Below are positions 44,307 to 57,316 of a stretch of DNA of 64,000 nt, in pieces. Under the pieces are notes generated by a model that worked only from the letters and a program-made list of their open reading frames with translations, was not told the origin of the DNA and did not search any database. The stretch spans positions 7,379,501-7,443,500 of the forward strand of contig JAINUG010000007.1 of the NCBI GenBank assembly GCA_029706075.1. Reading direction: 5' to 3'. Every line of letters starts with the position of its first letter. Position 1 is the stretch's first letter. This DNA comes from Aldrovandia affinis. Lineage: Eukaryota; Chordata; Actinopteri; Notacanthiformes; Halosauridae. A program made the translations under genes and the position numbers.

Positions 44307-46139
44307 CAGTGGTGATAAAAAGTTTGTGAACCCTTTAGATTTTTCTGCGTATTTGCATAAATTTGACGTAAAATGTGATCAGATCTTCATATACAAATAG
44401 ATTAAGAGTACGCAGTTAAACAAATAACACACAAAACATGATACTTTTTCATTTATTTATTGAACAAAATGATCCAACATTAAATGTCTTTGTCAGAAAA
44501 AACTTTCAGTAACTGGTCTGACCCCCTTGAGCAGCAATGACTTCAACCAGACGTCTCCGGTAACTGTTGATCAGTCACGCACATCGGCTTGGAGGAATTT
44601 TGGCCCATTCCTCCTTAGAGAACTGCTTCAACTACTCGCTTCTTCTGCTTCAACCATTCTTTGGTAGACTGACTTGTGTGTTTAGGGCCTGTGGGGTTGG
44701 GTGACACACACAGACCTTTGCAGAGGGCTTAGGCAGTTAAATAACCCAGAGGAGGCAGTAATATAAACAAAACTATAATTTATTAAACTAATTTTGACAA
44801 GACAAAACAAAGGGCGGGGTATTCAGGGAACTCACAACACATAAAGTCCACAATCCTTATCTTTGTTGAGGTCCGTAATCCAAGTCCAAATCCAGGTCAG
44901 TTCCTCAAACAGTCCAAGTCGGTAGACAAGCGCGGTCCTCAAAACAATCCAATTCAAAACACACTCCAAATAATTATCTTCCAAACAATTCTCTCCAATT
45001 CTCTCCAACACTCTCCACAACCACTAACCTACTCCTTTCCAGTGTAACACAAACAAGTCCCTTAAATAAGCCTCCGAATGGCCTTCAGCTGTTCGTAGTC
45101 CCAATCGCTTGACTTCGTTCAGGTGTGGGACTGTGGGCTGCAGGGAAATTAAGTTTTTTCCTCTCCAGTGGCTCCCAAGAATTAAAGGACCAGGCAGCCA
45201 TTTTCTCGTCCTGCCCCTTGGGATGCCACAGGTCAATTTGTTGCCGCATGACCCACCTTCTGTTGAGCTTCAGTTCACGGACGGATACCATGGCATTCTC
45301 CTGTAGAATTTGCTGGTACAATCCAGAATTCATTGTTTTGTCAATGATGGCCAGCTGTCCTGGTCCAGCAGCCCCAAACCATGATACTGCCACCACCGTG
45401 TTTCATGGTTGGGATGAGGAATGTTGGAATGCAGTGTTTGGTTTTTGCTAAACATATAGTTTCTCATTTAAGCCAAAAATTATATTTTCGATTAATCCAT
45501 CCACAGAACATTCTTTCAATTGTCTTCTGGCGCATCCAGGTGATCTTTAGCAAACTTCGGACAGGCAGCAATGTTCTTTCTGGAGAGTAATTACTTCCTC
45601 CTTGCTATCCTCCTATGCACACCATTCTTGTTCAGTGTTTTCCTGATGGTGGACTCATGAACACTGACATTACCCAATGCAAGTTTTGCATGAAATGGTT
45701 GTGTAACGTTTTCCAGCCTAATGAGCATCGACAACTCTTTTTCTGAGGTCCTCAGAAATCTCCTTTGATCGAGGCACGGCACGCTTCCACAAACCTGTGG
45801 TGAAGACCAGACTTTGATAGTGAAAACCCAGGTTTATGTTTTTTACGTAGGGCAGGGCCACCCAAACTCACTCCTGATGGTCATCCCATTGATTGAAACA
45901 CCTGACTTTAATTACCCCCTTAATTGAACTGAGGGTTCACATACTTTTTCCAACAAAGAATGTAGATGTTGTGTCATTTTGCTCAGTAAATACATTTTAA
46001 AAAGGCTATTGTTTGTGTTATTTGTTTAATCGGGTTCTCTTCATCCTTTAGAAGGATGAAGATCTGATCACATTTTAGATCAACTTTATGCAGAAATGCA
46101 GACAATTCTGACAGGTTCACAAACTTTTTCTTGCTACTG
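44307..46139 (-). mobile_element. Tc1-like transposon, decayed, split by a solo LTR
   Basis: Flanked by TA (44305-44306, 46140-46141) with ends CAGTGGTGATAAAAAGTTTG / CAAACTTTTTCTTGCTACTG. Minus-strand remnants: N-terminal HTH (45591-45782; STIRKTLNKNGVHRR) and GPGQLAIIDKTMNSGLYQ plus SVRELKLNRRWVM (45240-45396). The frame is lost exactly where the LTR enters, just before the second catalytic Asp. Confidence 0.9.
44690..45230 (-). mobile_element. Solo LTR (family A), 541 bp
   Basis: Same family as 7960-8553, reversed: begins TGTGGGGTTGGGTGACAC and ends CCCCTTGGGATGCCACA. The flanks GGCC (44686-44689) and GGTC (45231-45234) are the 4-bp duplication with one mismatch. The TATA-like box (CTTAAATA, near 45061) and shared internal blocks confirm the family. 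Confidence 0.8.
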
Positions 46140-46970
46140 TATATATCTGACTGAAATGATTGGTCCTTATAAGCCGGCACGACTACAAGAAGCCGGCCAT
46201 CTATTACTCCCTAGAATTTTGAAAAGCACAGCTGGTGATATAGCCTTCTCTTATAGAAACCCGTTGTAAAACGGTTTACCAAAACATGTTAGGGATTTGG
46301 ACACAGTTTACATTTTTAAGTGTAGATTAAAAACATATCTTTTCAGCCTGGCCTACTGCCAAACATAATCTGGGTGTAGAAATGGAGAAGACTGTGCCCT
46401 AGTGTCTTATGAAGTGAGAAACTTACCATATTGTCACCTCCTCAATGTGTCACCACCACTGTTAGGCTGGTTATCCTTGATCAGGTGTGGATGGTTTGGA
46501 ACTCCCTCATTGCTGCGTGTGTTCTCTTGTCCCTTTCCTAATAGATATGCTGCCATAGTTTACACCTGTTGGGGCTATCTGTATATTTCCTATGCTTGTG
46601 CTCCCCTGCTCTCACATAATGCTACAAATGCTATTGGATATAACACAGTTTTTTTTCTGACTCCATGTTCTCTTCTCTGACTCTGCCTCTGACTTGCGGG
46701 CACCCGCCCCTGAGCCCTAGATCCTGAATGAAGTGTGAGCTGCCCCCACAACCCTCACCCTTAACTGATTCCAGCCCGGTCATCCCACGCCTATCCCAGT
46801 GCCTGCATCTGGACCCCCTTCACATGATATAGTCTCCCCCACCACAGTTTTTCCTTGCCACTGTCGCCTTAGGATTGCTTTTGGCGGGTCTAGCCCTGGG
46901 TTCCCTTTTGTAAAGTGTTTTGTGACAATGTATTTGTGAAAAACGCTATACAAATAAATTAAATTTGATG

Positions 46971-47560
46971 TTGCAAAATCTACTAGAAGCAGTAGATTTA
47001 GTTACATGCTAAGCATGTTTGTGTGAAGAAAATACCAAGAATATTTTCTTATTTTATTTTGAATCAACACATTTTATGAATGACATGCCTAGCTTGCTAG
47101 CTCCATGTGTCTCTAACACTGTTTTTTTGTTAGCTATTGTATCATTATACAATTTAGAGGGGGCACCAAAAATAAAGGGGTATCAATAACTAGCTAGCTA
47201 GCTAAGGTTAGAGATTGAATTTATTTCAATGAATTTCAGGGACACACCTCTATCTGATTTGAATTATGTGAAAGAAAAGGTAAGAATGTAATATTAGCTG
47301 ATATAATTAGAACATATTCTAACTGCCAGCTTGATACTTGGGTTATGCATTAACATGCTATCTGTCAGGTATCTGGGACACAAGGAATTAGCTAGCTAGC
47401 GACGTATAATTATTTATCAATATTAACTACCAAGAACCATCACCATGCGCTCTTAGCGCTTAGCACTGTTCTCATGGCAACTGCAATATCAATAATGGCA
47501 CAGACCATGAATACAAAATAAATAATTTATCTTAAAAAAGAATATGAAAAGGGAATATAT
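46971..47560. other. No gene seen
   Basis: Non-coding; 47060-47125 resembles part of the left flank of the window (TGACATGCCTAGCTTGCTAG). Rich in GCTAGCTAGC. Confidence 0.5.
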
Positions 47561-48720
47561 GAAATTAGCCTATAGATCTTCAGATTACCAGGATCAAGAT
47601 TTGGTTTATTTAGAAGGGGCTTGATTACTGCCACTTTTAAAGACTTAGGTATGCCACCCAATGATAGAGATGTATAATATTTAACATGGACTGGTATACC
47701 ACAGGTAAATGCTCTTTTACTCCTGGCCCCCTATTGGTTTGTATCGGTCAAAGAATTATGACTCCTCACAAATCTATAATGTATAAAATCATATCGGACA
47801 AACCCGATTTTTATGTAAATGATGTCTATAATGCCTACACATGTTAACTTATGATGAGCCCGCTGTAGTAAGAGCTGTATTAATAAGGCTATTTACCTGG
47901 ATTTTAAAAGTAATCAAAGTGATCCGATAGTACAGTATTAATGGGAGACACAATAAGATTCTTAACATCAATACCATAGGATAACACTAAATCTAAGGTG
48001 TGGTTGTGGCAGTGGGTTGGATCAGACACATTTTGAATAAAACCATCAGAGCTGCAAAAGCCAATCCTAGAGAGTCACTATCATTATCCACATGTATGTT
48101 GAAATCTCCAACAATCACAACTTTATCTGTAATGGTTGTGAAGCTTGATAGAAACTGCAAACTCAGAAAGGAAACAGTAGTCCAGATAGTCTATAAATAG
48201 TAATGGAACGATAATAAAAATACAAGAAGAACTGCATAGGGCTAACTTTGTCTTTCAACCGTCCAGAAAGTATAACACGTGCTTCAAAAGAGAATAACTT
48301 ATCCCCACATTTGGGTGTGAAATGAAGTGTTCTCTCATAAATCACAGCACCACCGCCCCCTCTACCAGGCAGACGTGGTGCTTGACAACTAGGATACCCA
48401 TCAAGAAATGCCTCATTAAGTGCACTGTATTAGTCAGGTCTAAGCCAGGTTTCAGTCTAACTAACCAAGTCAAAACTATGACTTCGTTCACAAGAACCGC
48501 CTTGGGGGAAAGTGATCTAACATTTAACAATCTACATTTAAAACATATCTTATTACAGGCAACACTTACAGCAGGCTGAGAGGTTTTAATATAAATAAGA
48601 TTTTGTACACAAATGCCACGACAGGGAGTGGGCACAGATAGCTTTCTATTTCTAAAACCATTTCCAGAATGAGGATCCGACAATAGCTAAGCTAGTCACA
48701 GGTTTTTGTAAGCTAGCAGA
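47560..48720 (-). pseudogene. L2-like LINE, endonuclease-region pseudogene
   Basis: Minus-strand remnants of an APE-type endonuclease (LRPGL, EAFLDGYP-like, PGRGGG, LHFTPKCGDKLFSFEARVIL, around 48240-48500), followed at 47560-47720 by a block also present at 56110-56260 in the LINE at 55390-56390. Several stops; no complete frame. Confidence 0.65.
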
Positions 48721-48852
48721 CAGTAGTTTAAAACCAACCCTTACAGAAATTGAATATACTGCAATATATTGTAAATATGTTTAAAATATAATGATATGTA
48801 ATGATATGCAATCTATTTCAATACATTTCATTTTTATAAAGGAAGTATAGTG

Positions 48853-48985
48853 GTTCTGTGTGGCTCAGTAGGTAGAGCATGGCATTGGCAATGCTTAGGT
48901 TGTGGGTTCATTTCCCACTGGGACCACATATACTGAAAAGTCACTTTGGATAAAAGCGCTGGCTAAATGGCATATATAAACCTAT
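48853..48985 (+). mobile_element. tRNA-derived SINE
   Basis: Pol III promoter boxes in the head: A box TGGCTCAGTAGG (48861-48872) and B box GGTTCATTTCC (48904-48914). The body ends CACTTTGGATAAAAGCGCTG GCTAAATG, the common tail of fish tRNA-Ala-like SINEs. B box is mutated (GGTTCGA expected), so probably inactive. 48986-50058 downstream shows no gene. Confidence 0.75.
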
Positions 48986-50058
48986 AATCCCTTAACCTGT
49001 TTTTCACATTCACGCCTATTTGGACATACCCAAATATAACACTTCATAGCTCAAGAACTGTGATGGCCACCCACATGCCTAAGGAAACACATTGGTGTGC
49101 TCAAATAGCATGTGGACACAACCTAGCCTAAAGGATTTAAAATCAAACATACAACAAAATATGGCTAAAAATGTCTCCTAATGTTTCTAAGTGACACAAT
49201 TCAATTATGTGACACTGATACACAACATGTTGTTGCCTATGAGACACACAGACCAAAGTCAAACCAAATAACTGGATAGCAAGAACAGAAGTCCCCCCAA
49301 AAAAATAAAAATAAAGCAACCAACAGGCATTTACTATTATGAACTTTTTTTTTAAAAGACAGCAAGACCTGTCAAAATCAGCAAAATAAATACAACTTAT
49401 GGAAATTGTCTGCCCTCATTGCACAAAACTATTTACAGTGTTTGTTAGTGTTTTAGTGAGGAAACTATAAGGAAATCCTATAGGTTATTTTGGTTGTGCC
49501 AGTCATTGAAGCAGTCTCCGTCATAGGACATGTCTTTTGGTGGCAGAGCTGGCACTTCCGCCTATTAGCTGACCAGTAGCTATGGGATCCTGGCTGTCGA
49601 ACCAATGCAAACCAAAGGAACCCTTACATCGTTGTAGAGGATATCCCATTGGTTAGAGCCCTAGACCAATTTCTGTATATGGAGGGAAGTAGTATTGATT
49701 ATGCCACTGGATCATGCCACATGATCATATTACTGGTGGCGCTGGTTGGACATTCAGGGGGGTCTGTTTGGCCAATACTTATCTGAGAATTACGGGAATA
49801 GGCATATTTTTTAGCAAAGACTTTACCATCACAAGGACACAAAACATTCCTATGTGATAAATACTGACATGTCTTGTAGACCCAGGAGAATGACATATTT
49901 GCTGTTGTTAGCAATACGTAGCGCATAGTAAAAATTGTAACTCTCTCGATTTGGCTTGCTTTTGTGACAAAACAATTTCACTACTTTTGTTCGATAGACC
50001 CCTATGGTGATCAGGATGACCACATTATCAACAATCTGTGAGTACCTGGGCTTTAGAC

Positions 50059-50325
50059 CAGGGGAAGGCAACCCTGGTCCTGGAGTGCCAGAGATGTTTC
50101 TGGTTTTTGTTCAATCTATACCCCTAACTATGTAATTGGATGTATTATTACGGTAAAATGAACACAGGTAACCCTGTGCTGGAGGAACTCAGCATTTCAT
50201 CATTCAGACTGAGGCTGAATATTCAGGCTCAGAATCTCAATAAATGATCAAACTGTGAAATCAAGCTCAGATGGAACAAAAAACTAGAATATTTCTGGCA
50301 CTCCAGTACAAGGGTTGCGATTGCG
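50059..50325. repeat. hAT-type MITE with inverted ends
   Basis: CAGGGGAAGGCAACCCTGG... at the left mirrors ...CCAGTACAAGGGTTGCGA at the right; GGAGTGCCAGA/TCTGGCACTCC are perfect. The interior is non-coding. Target duplication not resolved. Confidence 0.65.
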
Positions 50326-50329
50326 TTTT

Positions 50330-51150
50330 GATTTGACTGCTGACTGACATGTGGACATTATTGCAGAGAGACATTATTGTAGATGCACATTTTATAATAA
50401 AAATAATATTTTATAATAACGCACATTTATTTCTTTAGGATTTATTTTGTTTATAGTTTTTTATTCCAATACCCCCCCCTTGCCCCTCCCCCACACACAC
50501 ACATACATACATGCATGCAATAAAAAATCCAAAAGGGTATTCAGTCATGTACTCCAGTCATTGTAGTCTGGAAATTCAGTCTGGGTTTTATCGTCGTCAA
50601 ATTGTATAAAGTTTTTGACATTTGGCAAACAAATGATTAAATGTTATGTGCAGTAACTACCTATTCAATCAATGTTTAACACTTTTAAAAATATATGTTT
50701 CTTAATATATCTGAAAATAGTTCATGCAAAAGTGTTAAAATAGATTTAGAAATAAATAATTTCTACTTACATGTTTTTGTATTTTATCGAGTTAGCTGGT
50801 AATAAAAAGTGCATAAAACAAAATGAACATGTTTTACTTCTGCCATTAGGTACGAGAAAAAACCTTTGGTTAAATGATGAACTCTTGCCTGTGGAATGGT
50901 ATTGTTTGAGGGTTCACATCACTCTGTGCGCATTACACTGTGATAAAGCATTCTGCCTCTGTCCCAGGCTTTTGTTTTAGCCCAACATATGGCTCAGCAA
51001 GTGAAAAAGTTAAATGTCATCGTCTGGGTCTTTCTTCCCCTTTCCCTCACCTTCCTCCCCTCTCTGAGAGAGAAGTCTCTGTCCTGCATGAAGTGCACTT
51101 ACACTTATAGGACCAGACCAAGGAAGCCATAAAAAAGACACGCACACAGA
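50330..51150. other. No gene seen
   Basis: AT-rich, with a C-run/(AC)n/(ATGC)n composite microsatellite at about 50470-50520. Confidence 0.5.
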
Positions 51151-52470
51151 GCCCCTGAAAAGACCAAGGTTTTCTGCTGTTATGCAAATGCTTCAATCAG
51201 TAAACGCTTCAGTGAGAATTATATTTGAATTAAATGAGGCTTTGGATTTCTTTAACACTGAACCCAGGCCAAAGTCTCAATACCGGGTTCGCACCCCGCG
51301 GCCATGCATATTATTCGTTTGACGAGATGCAAACTGACATAAATTCCATGGCTCGCTTTAAATCCGATTACTCGGCTAAACCACATCAATACCGGCCAGC
51401 CAACAGGCACTGGCGTCCCTCATTCACACAGCCAGCGAACAAGCCCGGCTCCTCCTCGGTAAACAAGCACCCACGCTGCCACCCTATAGCCCCCACGCTC
51501 AACCCATCACCCGCTCTCAATGGGCCTCTTTCCATAAGGTGCCTTCTTCTACACCCCAAGCCTGGCCCTAAAACAAAGGCAAAGATTCTGCCGATGGGCC
51601 AAAACTCCCAACACCACTTTATACGGATTGTCCCATACAAGTGCTCAGGTTTACAAAGTCCTGCCTCCAAGGGGAAAGCATTTCAGAGCTTTTCTGTATG
51701 TCGTCCTGAATGTTATTGAGCATAGAGTGCGTCCCCGCATTCTAACGATCATGGAGGATAATACTGCAGGTTAGCATGACCAACGGGGTCATTTTCCACA
51801 GGGGCGATCATTTGTTACCCAGAGGCCCATAATTTAAAGTGGTGTTGACAACCACAAAAATTGCCCCCTTTTCGTGCTGCTAGTGACGCTTAGGTTTGTG
51901 TGGAGCACATTTTTAACTTGAGGCGTTTACAAGACTTTTCTAAACAACCTGCCAGGTGCAGTAGATTCTTTCTAAGGACGCTCTGTGTCCACGAAGCCCT
52001 ATGAGGCCTAATGAGATTAAAATTAGAATGAAATAAATTTGCTACATTGATTTCCAGTGAGCTGCCATGACCTAGAACTAGAACTAATGAGAGTATTCTG
52101 TGTGTGTGTTTTTTTTAAAACACCCAAGCTTGTTTTTGAAACTGGGTGCATATGAAACAATTAGCAATCGAACTTAAATGTGAGAAGAGAGCTGAGTTTT
52201 GAATTCAAGGGGGCTCTTTGAGACACAGGGAGATCACTATAATGCTTTGCTTTGCCATAGTTGTGAACAGTTTGACATTTTATTAAGGGCCCATCTACAA
52301 ACAAAGAATGGATTATTTGTTGGGTGTGAGTGCTGTAAACTACTTTTTAATATAATATGGTATTAATTAGCTATTAACTTTGTATACAAGGCTGCGAACA
52401 ATAGCTTTGGATGTCAGATTATGCAAATAAGTAGACGTATCATCGTGAGTTATAAAAGGGTACGGTTTGG
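51150..52470. promoter_or_regulatory. Conserved-noncoding-like block
   Basis: Unique, motif-dense DNA with octamers ATGCAAAT at 51182-51189 and 52421-52428 and several AATTAA words. The 161-codon plus-strand frame (51234-51719) overlaps a 94-codon minus-strand frame and has no domain; it is better explained by low stop density. Downstream 52470-52928 is empty. Confidence 0.35.
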
Positions 52471-52928
52471 ACTTCAGAATCTTGAATAGATGGCGTCATG
52501 CCTGTTTCTAAGCTGCAAACATAATATGCAAACTGTACAAGGACCCAGTCCTAAGAGGATTATTACAAGGTTCAGAACACATGTGAAAAACTACTTTACA
52601 TTTTTGACACAGGTCAGAGTATTCTCACAAAGCCTTCAAGGTTGCCAGTGAATAACAGTATAATTGAAACATCTCGTTAAGTCTTGGTGTCTTTGTCTGT
52701 TTTTAAGAATATCTTCAGTTAAAGTGGGAATCATTGTCAATGATTTTTGTGGATTAAACGTTTATCTTTATAAAAACAAATATATGTACTCAGAACAACA
52801 CAACGTGTATAAGTCTACATCACCAACTTGGAAAGGACCTAAGCAAAATATGAAGTTACTGGCCATAAATATGCAATGATCAATTTCAGATTTTTTTTCC
52901 CAAAACTTTATTATACATCTAAAATATA

Positions 52929-53640
52929 CAGGGGCAGATACAATAATTGAAACACAAACCAATATATGAATATTTATTAACTAATTGGGCCACTCTTTGC
53001 CATCAGAACAATTTCAATCCTTCTTGGAATGCAGTTTCTAGTGGGATAGTGACCGATTCTTCAATAAGGAAAGCCGTCGTAGTTCTTTGAGAGATGAAGG
53101 CAGTGGAAATCTACTAAACACTTAATGTTCCAGAACTTCTCATGAAGATTTAATGATGTTTAGGTCTGGTCATTGGGGAGGCCATGGAAGGTGTTTGACT
53201 TCATCCTGGTGTTCACGAAACCACTCTTGAATCCAATTAAGGTGCACCTGGTCACCTAAAATGGTTTCATATTCTTGGCCATGCAGAGTAATAATGGGAC
53301 CCAATGACTCCTACGAGATGGCTGCCCATATCATAATGGATTCACCACCATGTTTAGCAGTTGGAAACAATGTAATGTGGGTTGAAGGCTTTCTCCAAAC
53401 AAAATCTATCCAAATGTGGGAAAAAGACTACTCATCAATCCATATTACTTTCTTCCTCTGTTAGAAATCAGAGTTGTATGCTCATTACACCAGGTTATGC
53501 GTTGATAGCTTTGGTTACAAGTGGCATCCGAATGGCAGCCCTATTATAACTATCAGATTTGTGAAGCTCAGGACGAACAATTGTTGAGACTGGGTCACGG
53601 ATGTGTAGATTCAGTTCTCTGGCAATTTTTGAGGCCATTA
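52929..53640 (-). mobile_element. Degraded Tc1/IS630-like element
   Basis: Left end CAGGGGCAGATACAATAATT after TA (52927-52928). Minus-strand remnants run from the C-terminus (near 53000) through the catalytic region to an HTH-like segment near 53620. No long frame. The right end is lost at the junction with the next LINE. Confidence 0.55.
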
Positions 53641-53644
53641 TTTT

Positions 53645-54800
53645 GAATACATTATGAGGAGAACAGACCATTCAGCCCATCTAGGCTCTGCATGTCCTAA
53701 TGTAAAGAGTATCTAGAACATAAGAACATAAGAATACATAATGACGAGAACGGGCTGTTCAGCCCATCTAGGCTCATCATGTCCTAATCTAAAGAGAATC
53801 TAGTACTGCATCTAGTCTAGACCTGAATAGCCCAAGTATTTCTACCCAACCTGGCAAGCTGTTCCAGGCATTGACAACTCTCTGTGTAAAGAAGAACTTC
53901 CTAATACCTAATTTCCACCTGTGGCCTCTTGTTCTGCTGACCCCACTTATCTTAAAAAATCTTTGGTAGTTCACTTTGTTAATCCATTTTTGGAATGAAA
54001 AAACCTCAATCAAATCCCTCCAAAGTCTCCGTTTGCTAAGCTTAAGTAGATTGAGTGTCTTAAATGTATCCTCATAACTTTTAATTTTCATACCAGGTAT
54101 CAATTTAGTTGCCCTTCTTTGAACTTTTTCAAGAGCTTCTATATCTTTCTTATAGTTCAGTGCCCAGAACTGCACACAGTACTCTAAGTGAGGTCTGACG
54201 AAGGCATTATATAACATTAATATAACCTCTTTTGATTTATATTCAATACTTTTTGTTATGTACCGCAGCATCCCGTTGGCCTCCACTTCTGTAGCACACT
54301 ACTTTGATGCATATAGACTTTGATCAACCACAATTCCTAAGTCTTTTTCAAATTGAATACCTACTAATTTGTCTCCTCCCATAAAATACTCCTGTTGTTT
54401 TTATTTTACACATGCATAACTTTACATTTAGCAATATTGAAAGTCATTTGCCTCGTTTCTGCCCATTCTTGGATTTTGTTTAAATCATCTTTAATTACTT
54501 GAGTCGATTCCAAAATGTTTGCCAAACCCCAGGTTTTGTATCATCTGCAAATTTAACTAATTTGCTACTAACGTCCCTATCAAGATCATTTATGTAAATA
54601 AGGAAGAGCAGAGGTCCCAGCACCGATCCATGTGGGACACCACTGCCCACAGCACCTAGGTCAGATACGGCCCCACCTACTGTTACTCTTTGTATTCGCC
54701 CTTGCAGCCAATTATGAACCCACTCTAAAACAACTCCTGAAATTCCTACTGAATTCATTTTAACAATGAGCCTCTCATGTCATTGTAAAATACTTTTTGA
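53645..54800 (-). pseudogene. CR1/L2-like LINE reverse transcriptase, 5' truncated
   Basis: 54495-54758 holds reverse transcriptase motifs: [20 protein letters not shown] and the catalytic KFADDTKPG. 53789-54286 is a 165-codon C-terminal frame (LYNAFVRPHLEYCVQFW, ALEKVQRRATKLIPG, FFTQRVVNAWNSLPG, FKSRLDAVLDSL). The two are separated by frame breaks at 54290-54490. The 3' tail contains a tandem duplication (53650-53725 and 53731-53807). Inactive. Confidence 0.85.
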
Positions 54801-54809
54801 AAGTTTAAA

Positions 54810-55400
54810 TATATAATATCATAAGCCTGGTTCAAGTTAAGACACTTTGTAGCCTCATGAAAATAACTTTATTTCACTAAATCTTTATTCGAAAATTTCA
54901 CAAAATACATTTTTAGATTCAGTACGCCTTAGGCGATTTAACTAGGGTGGTTTTATGCCTGAATTAATTAAATAAAAAATTAAAAGATCGCTAATTTTTC
55001 AATTGTATTTAATTCGGTCGCGTTTCTAAAAACCTGCCTCCCAGAAAGGCATTTAGTATGAAAAACAAAGCAAACCAAAACATACATGGTTGTCTATCTC
55101 TTCACTGTAACTCTGCATCGAGATTTAGGGAATTGTTACTATAAAAACAGCGGCAGAAAAACTATTTCTCTATGATGACCCATCCCCTATATCAGCCAAT
55201 CACTGTGGGCATTCTGAGTAAGCTCGTTCATGAGAAACAACGTCATCCCTAGCAACGACGTCAACCCCGCCCTCACTCTTAGATAGGAATTCCTTAGTAT
55301 GAGTTTGTCTTTGGAGCTTTGTGAATAGGTTTTAAGGTGGGACTCCTAACTAAAAGGTTTTAGTGCGATTTAGAAGTACTCCTAGTGGTAAGATAAAATG
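54810..55400. other. Non-coding, probable MITE remnant
   Basis: Ends with GCTTTGTGAATACGGGCCCT at about 55400-55419, a typical fish DNA-transposon terminus. The partner end was not located. Confidence 0.35.
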
Positions 55401-56390
55401 CTTTGTGAATACGGGCCCTGATCAATAGTAAAACCAAGGTTCTTGACCGTTAGACTTGATGCAACTATGCAATCACCTGCATTTAACTGCAGATCCAACT
55501 TGTTCCTTAATTTTTTGGGGCCCAAAACCATCATCTCTGTTTTATCTGAATTCAAAAGCAGGAAATGTACTGTCATCCAATTCTTTATATATCAGAGATC
55601 AGAGATACAAGCAGGTGTTTCACCTGGTTTCATTGATATGTACAGCTGTGTATCATCTGCATAGCAATGGAAATTCACACCATGTTTACGAATAACATTA
55701 CCGAGTGGTAGCAAGTATAATGAGAACAGTAATGGTCCCAACACTGAGCCTTGTGGAATATCATATTTAACCTGAGAGTAGTCAGAGAACTCTTGATCTA
55801 ATTGCACAAATTGAAACCTGTCTGATAAGTATGATTTAAACCATGAGAGTGCCCGTCCACGCAAACCAACCAGGTTTTCTAGCCTGTAAAGGAGAATCTG
55901 GTGGTCAATAGTGTCAAAAGCAGCACTTATGTCAAGGAGCACTAGAATAGAAACACAACCAGTATCCGATGCTAACAGTAAGTCATTTATAACTTTAATA
56001 AGTGCTGTCTCAGTGCTATGGTTTGTTCTAAAACCTGATTGTAGTTTTTCATACAGATTATTTGTTTTTAGGAAAGCAGTTAATTGTTGAGCTACAGATT
56101 TCTCTAAGATTTGAAATGGGCCTATAGTTCTTCAGATTAACAGGATCAAGATTTGGTTTCTTTACAAGAGGCTTGATTACTGCCACTTTTAAAGGCTTAG
56201 GTACGCAACCCAATAATAGGGATGTATTTATGATATCTAACATGGGCTGGCCTCGCACAGACAAAAGCTCTTTAATAAGCTTTGTTGGTATGGGGTCTAA
56301 CAGACATGTAGATGATTTGGAGGACATAACATTGTTGCTGTTGTTGTTGTTTTCAGTCATTGCATGCACTGATTTTAAACTGTAACAATG
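55390..56390 (-). pseudogene. L2-like LINE reverse transcriptase pseudogene
   Basis: Minus strand, in order: LLDPIPTKLIKELL...VIKPLVKKPNLDP and NYRPISNL (56058-56369), [32 protein letters not shown] and the catalytic [11 protein letters not shown] (55592-55942), then LNSDKTEMMVLGP (55382-55576). All RT palm motifs are present but spread over three frames with breaks near 55580 and 55950-56060. Confidence 0.85.
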
Positions 56391-56889
56391 TAATATTATT
56401 GATTTATTGAATCCATCAAGGGACTGGTGTTGGAAAATTAGCTTCGGCTATATACACATGTACAGTGCATCGGTCACTGCTTCTGCGGCTGTCAATGTTT
56501 TCTGTGCTTGTCCCTTACAAATAAACGAATAAATAAATATTCAACTTTTTTAGCAATTTTCCTGTTAGCTCCATGTTAACTAGCATAGCGATGATGACTA
56601 AACTGCTGCTAGTGCTTGGTCATCATAGGTTGTGAGCTGGCAGTTTCACAGTCCATTGAAAAGAACAATCCATTGAAAACTTCACAGAGAGTGGTTGGGT
56701 TGGGTTGGGTTGCAGTGCATAAAGCCTTTATTACACCTAAAAATACATGTTTGTGAGTAAAGTGGTGCAAAGAACACAAGCAATATTCTACTGAGCAGTG
56801 GGGAAAAGTAATAGAGTCATCCTTCACTCTGTTCTCCACAAGCAGATATTTGGGTGAGAACAAAGGACCAAGTTTAGGTCCACTAAACC
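56390..56889. other. No gene seen
   Basis: Non-coding, with GGGTT repeats near 56695-56712. The upstream part of the next Tc1-like fragment may begin here. Confidence 0.4.
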
Positions 56890-57316
56890 CCTTAAAGGGC
56901 AAGATAAATTCAAATAAACAGAAAGCCATTCTGAGCGATCACGTTCATCCTATGGTGAAGCATTTCTATCCTGACGGTAGTGGTCTCTTCCAGGATGGCA
57001 ATGCCCCCATCCACAGGGCACAAGTGGAATGAGCATGAAAATGGTGTAAATCCATATGCCATGGCTGTCAGTCACCAGATCTCAATCCAATTGAACACTA
57101 ATGGGAGATTTTGGATCAGTGCCTGAGACAATGTTTTCCACCACGATCAACAATGATGAATGTTGTTGCATCCCTCCAGTAGAGTTCCAGACACTTGTAG
57201 AATCTATGCCAAGCTGCATTGAATCGTTTCTGGTGGCTTGTGGTGGCCCAACACCCCGTAGTAAGATGTATAAAGACATCTTATGTTGGTGTTTCCATTA
57301 TTTTGGCAGTTACCTG
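56890..57316 (+). mobile_element. Tc1-like element, 3' part
   Basis: Encodes ILSDHVHPMVKHFYPDGSG LFQDGNAPIHRA, then SPDLNPIEH and a C-terminal segment in other frames. The right end TTATTTTGGCAGTTACCTG is followed by TA at 57317-57318. Same family as 27388-27868 and 14120-14235. The catalytic Asp region reads QDGN rather than QDDN. Confidence 0.75.

Larger units (their letters stand above)
44200..46970 (+). mobile_element. L2-type LINE 3' part, split by a Tc1 element
   Basis: Encodes the LINE C-terminus: EVLLLTCKAVHGLAPTY up to 44304, continuing after the insertion at about 46142 with PARLQEAGHLLLPRI..., ...AFSYRNPL and VYIFKCRLKTYLFSLAY. Then comes the L2 3' UTR and AACGCTATACAAATAAATT at about 46942-46962. 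The two halves join across the Tc1 insertion. 5' truncated, with stops. Confidence 0.8.

Noticed and set aside
48853..48925. Possible functional tRNA gene
   Set aside because: A and B boxes are present, but the B box is mutated, the cloverleaf is incomplete and a SINE body follows.
51234..51719. 161-codon plus-strand frame
   Set aside because: Opposed by a 94-codon frame on the other strand; low-complexity Pro/Ser/His content; better explained as non-coding.
17922..52428. Three POU octamers as evidence of enhancers
   Set aside because: Two to three such 8-mers are expected by chance in 64 kb, so they do not count as evidence alone.
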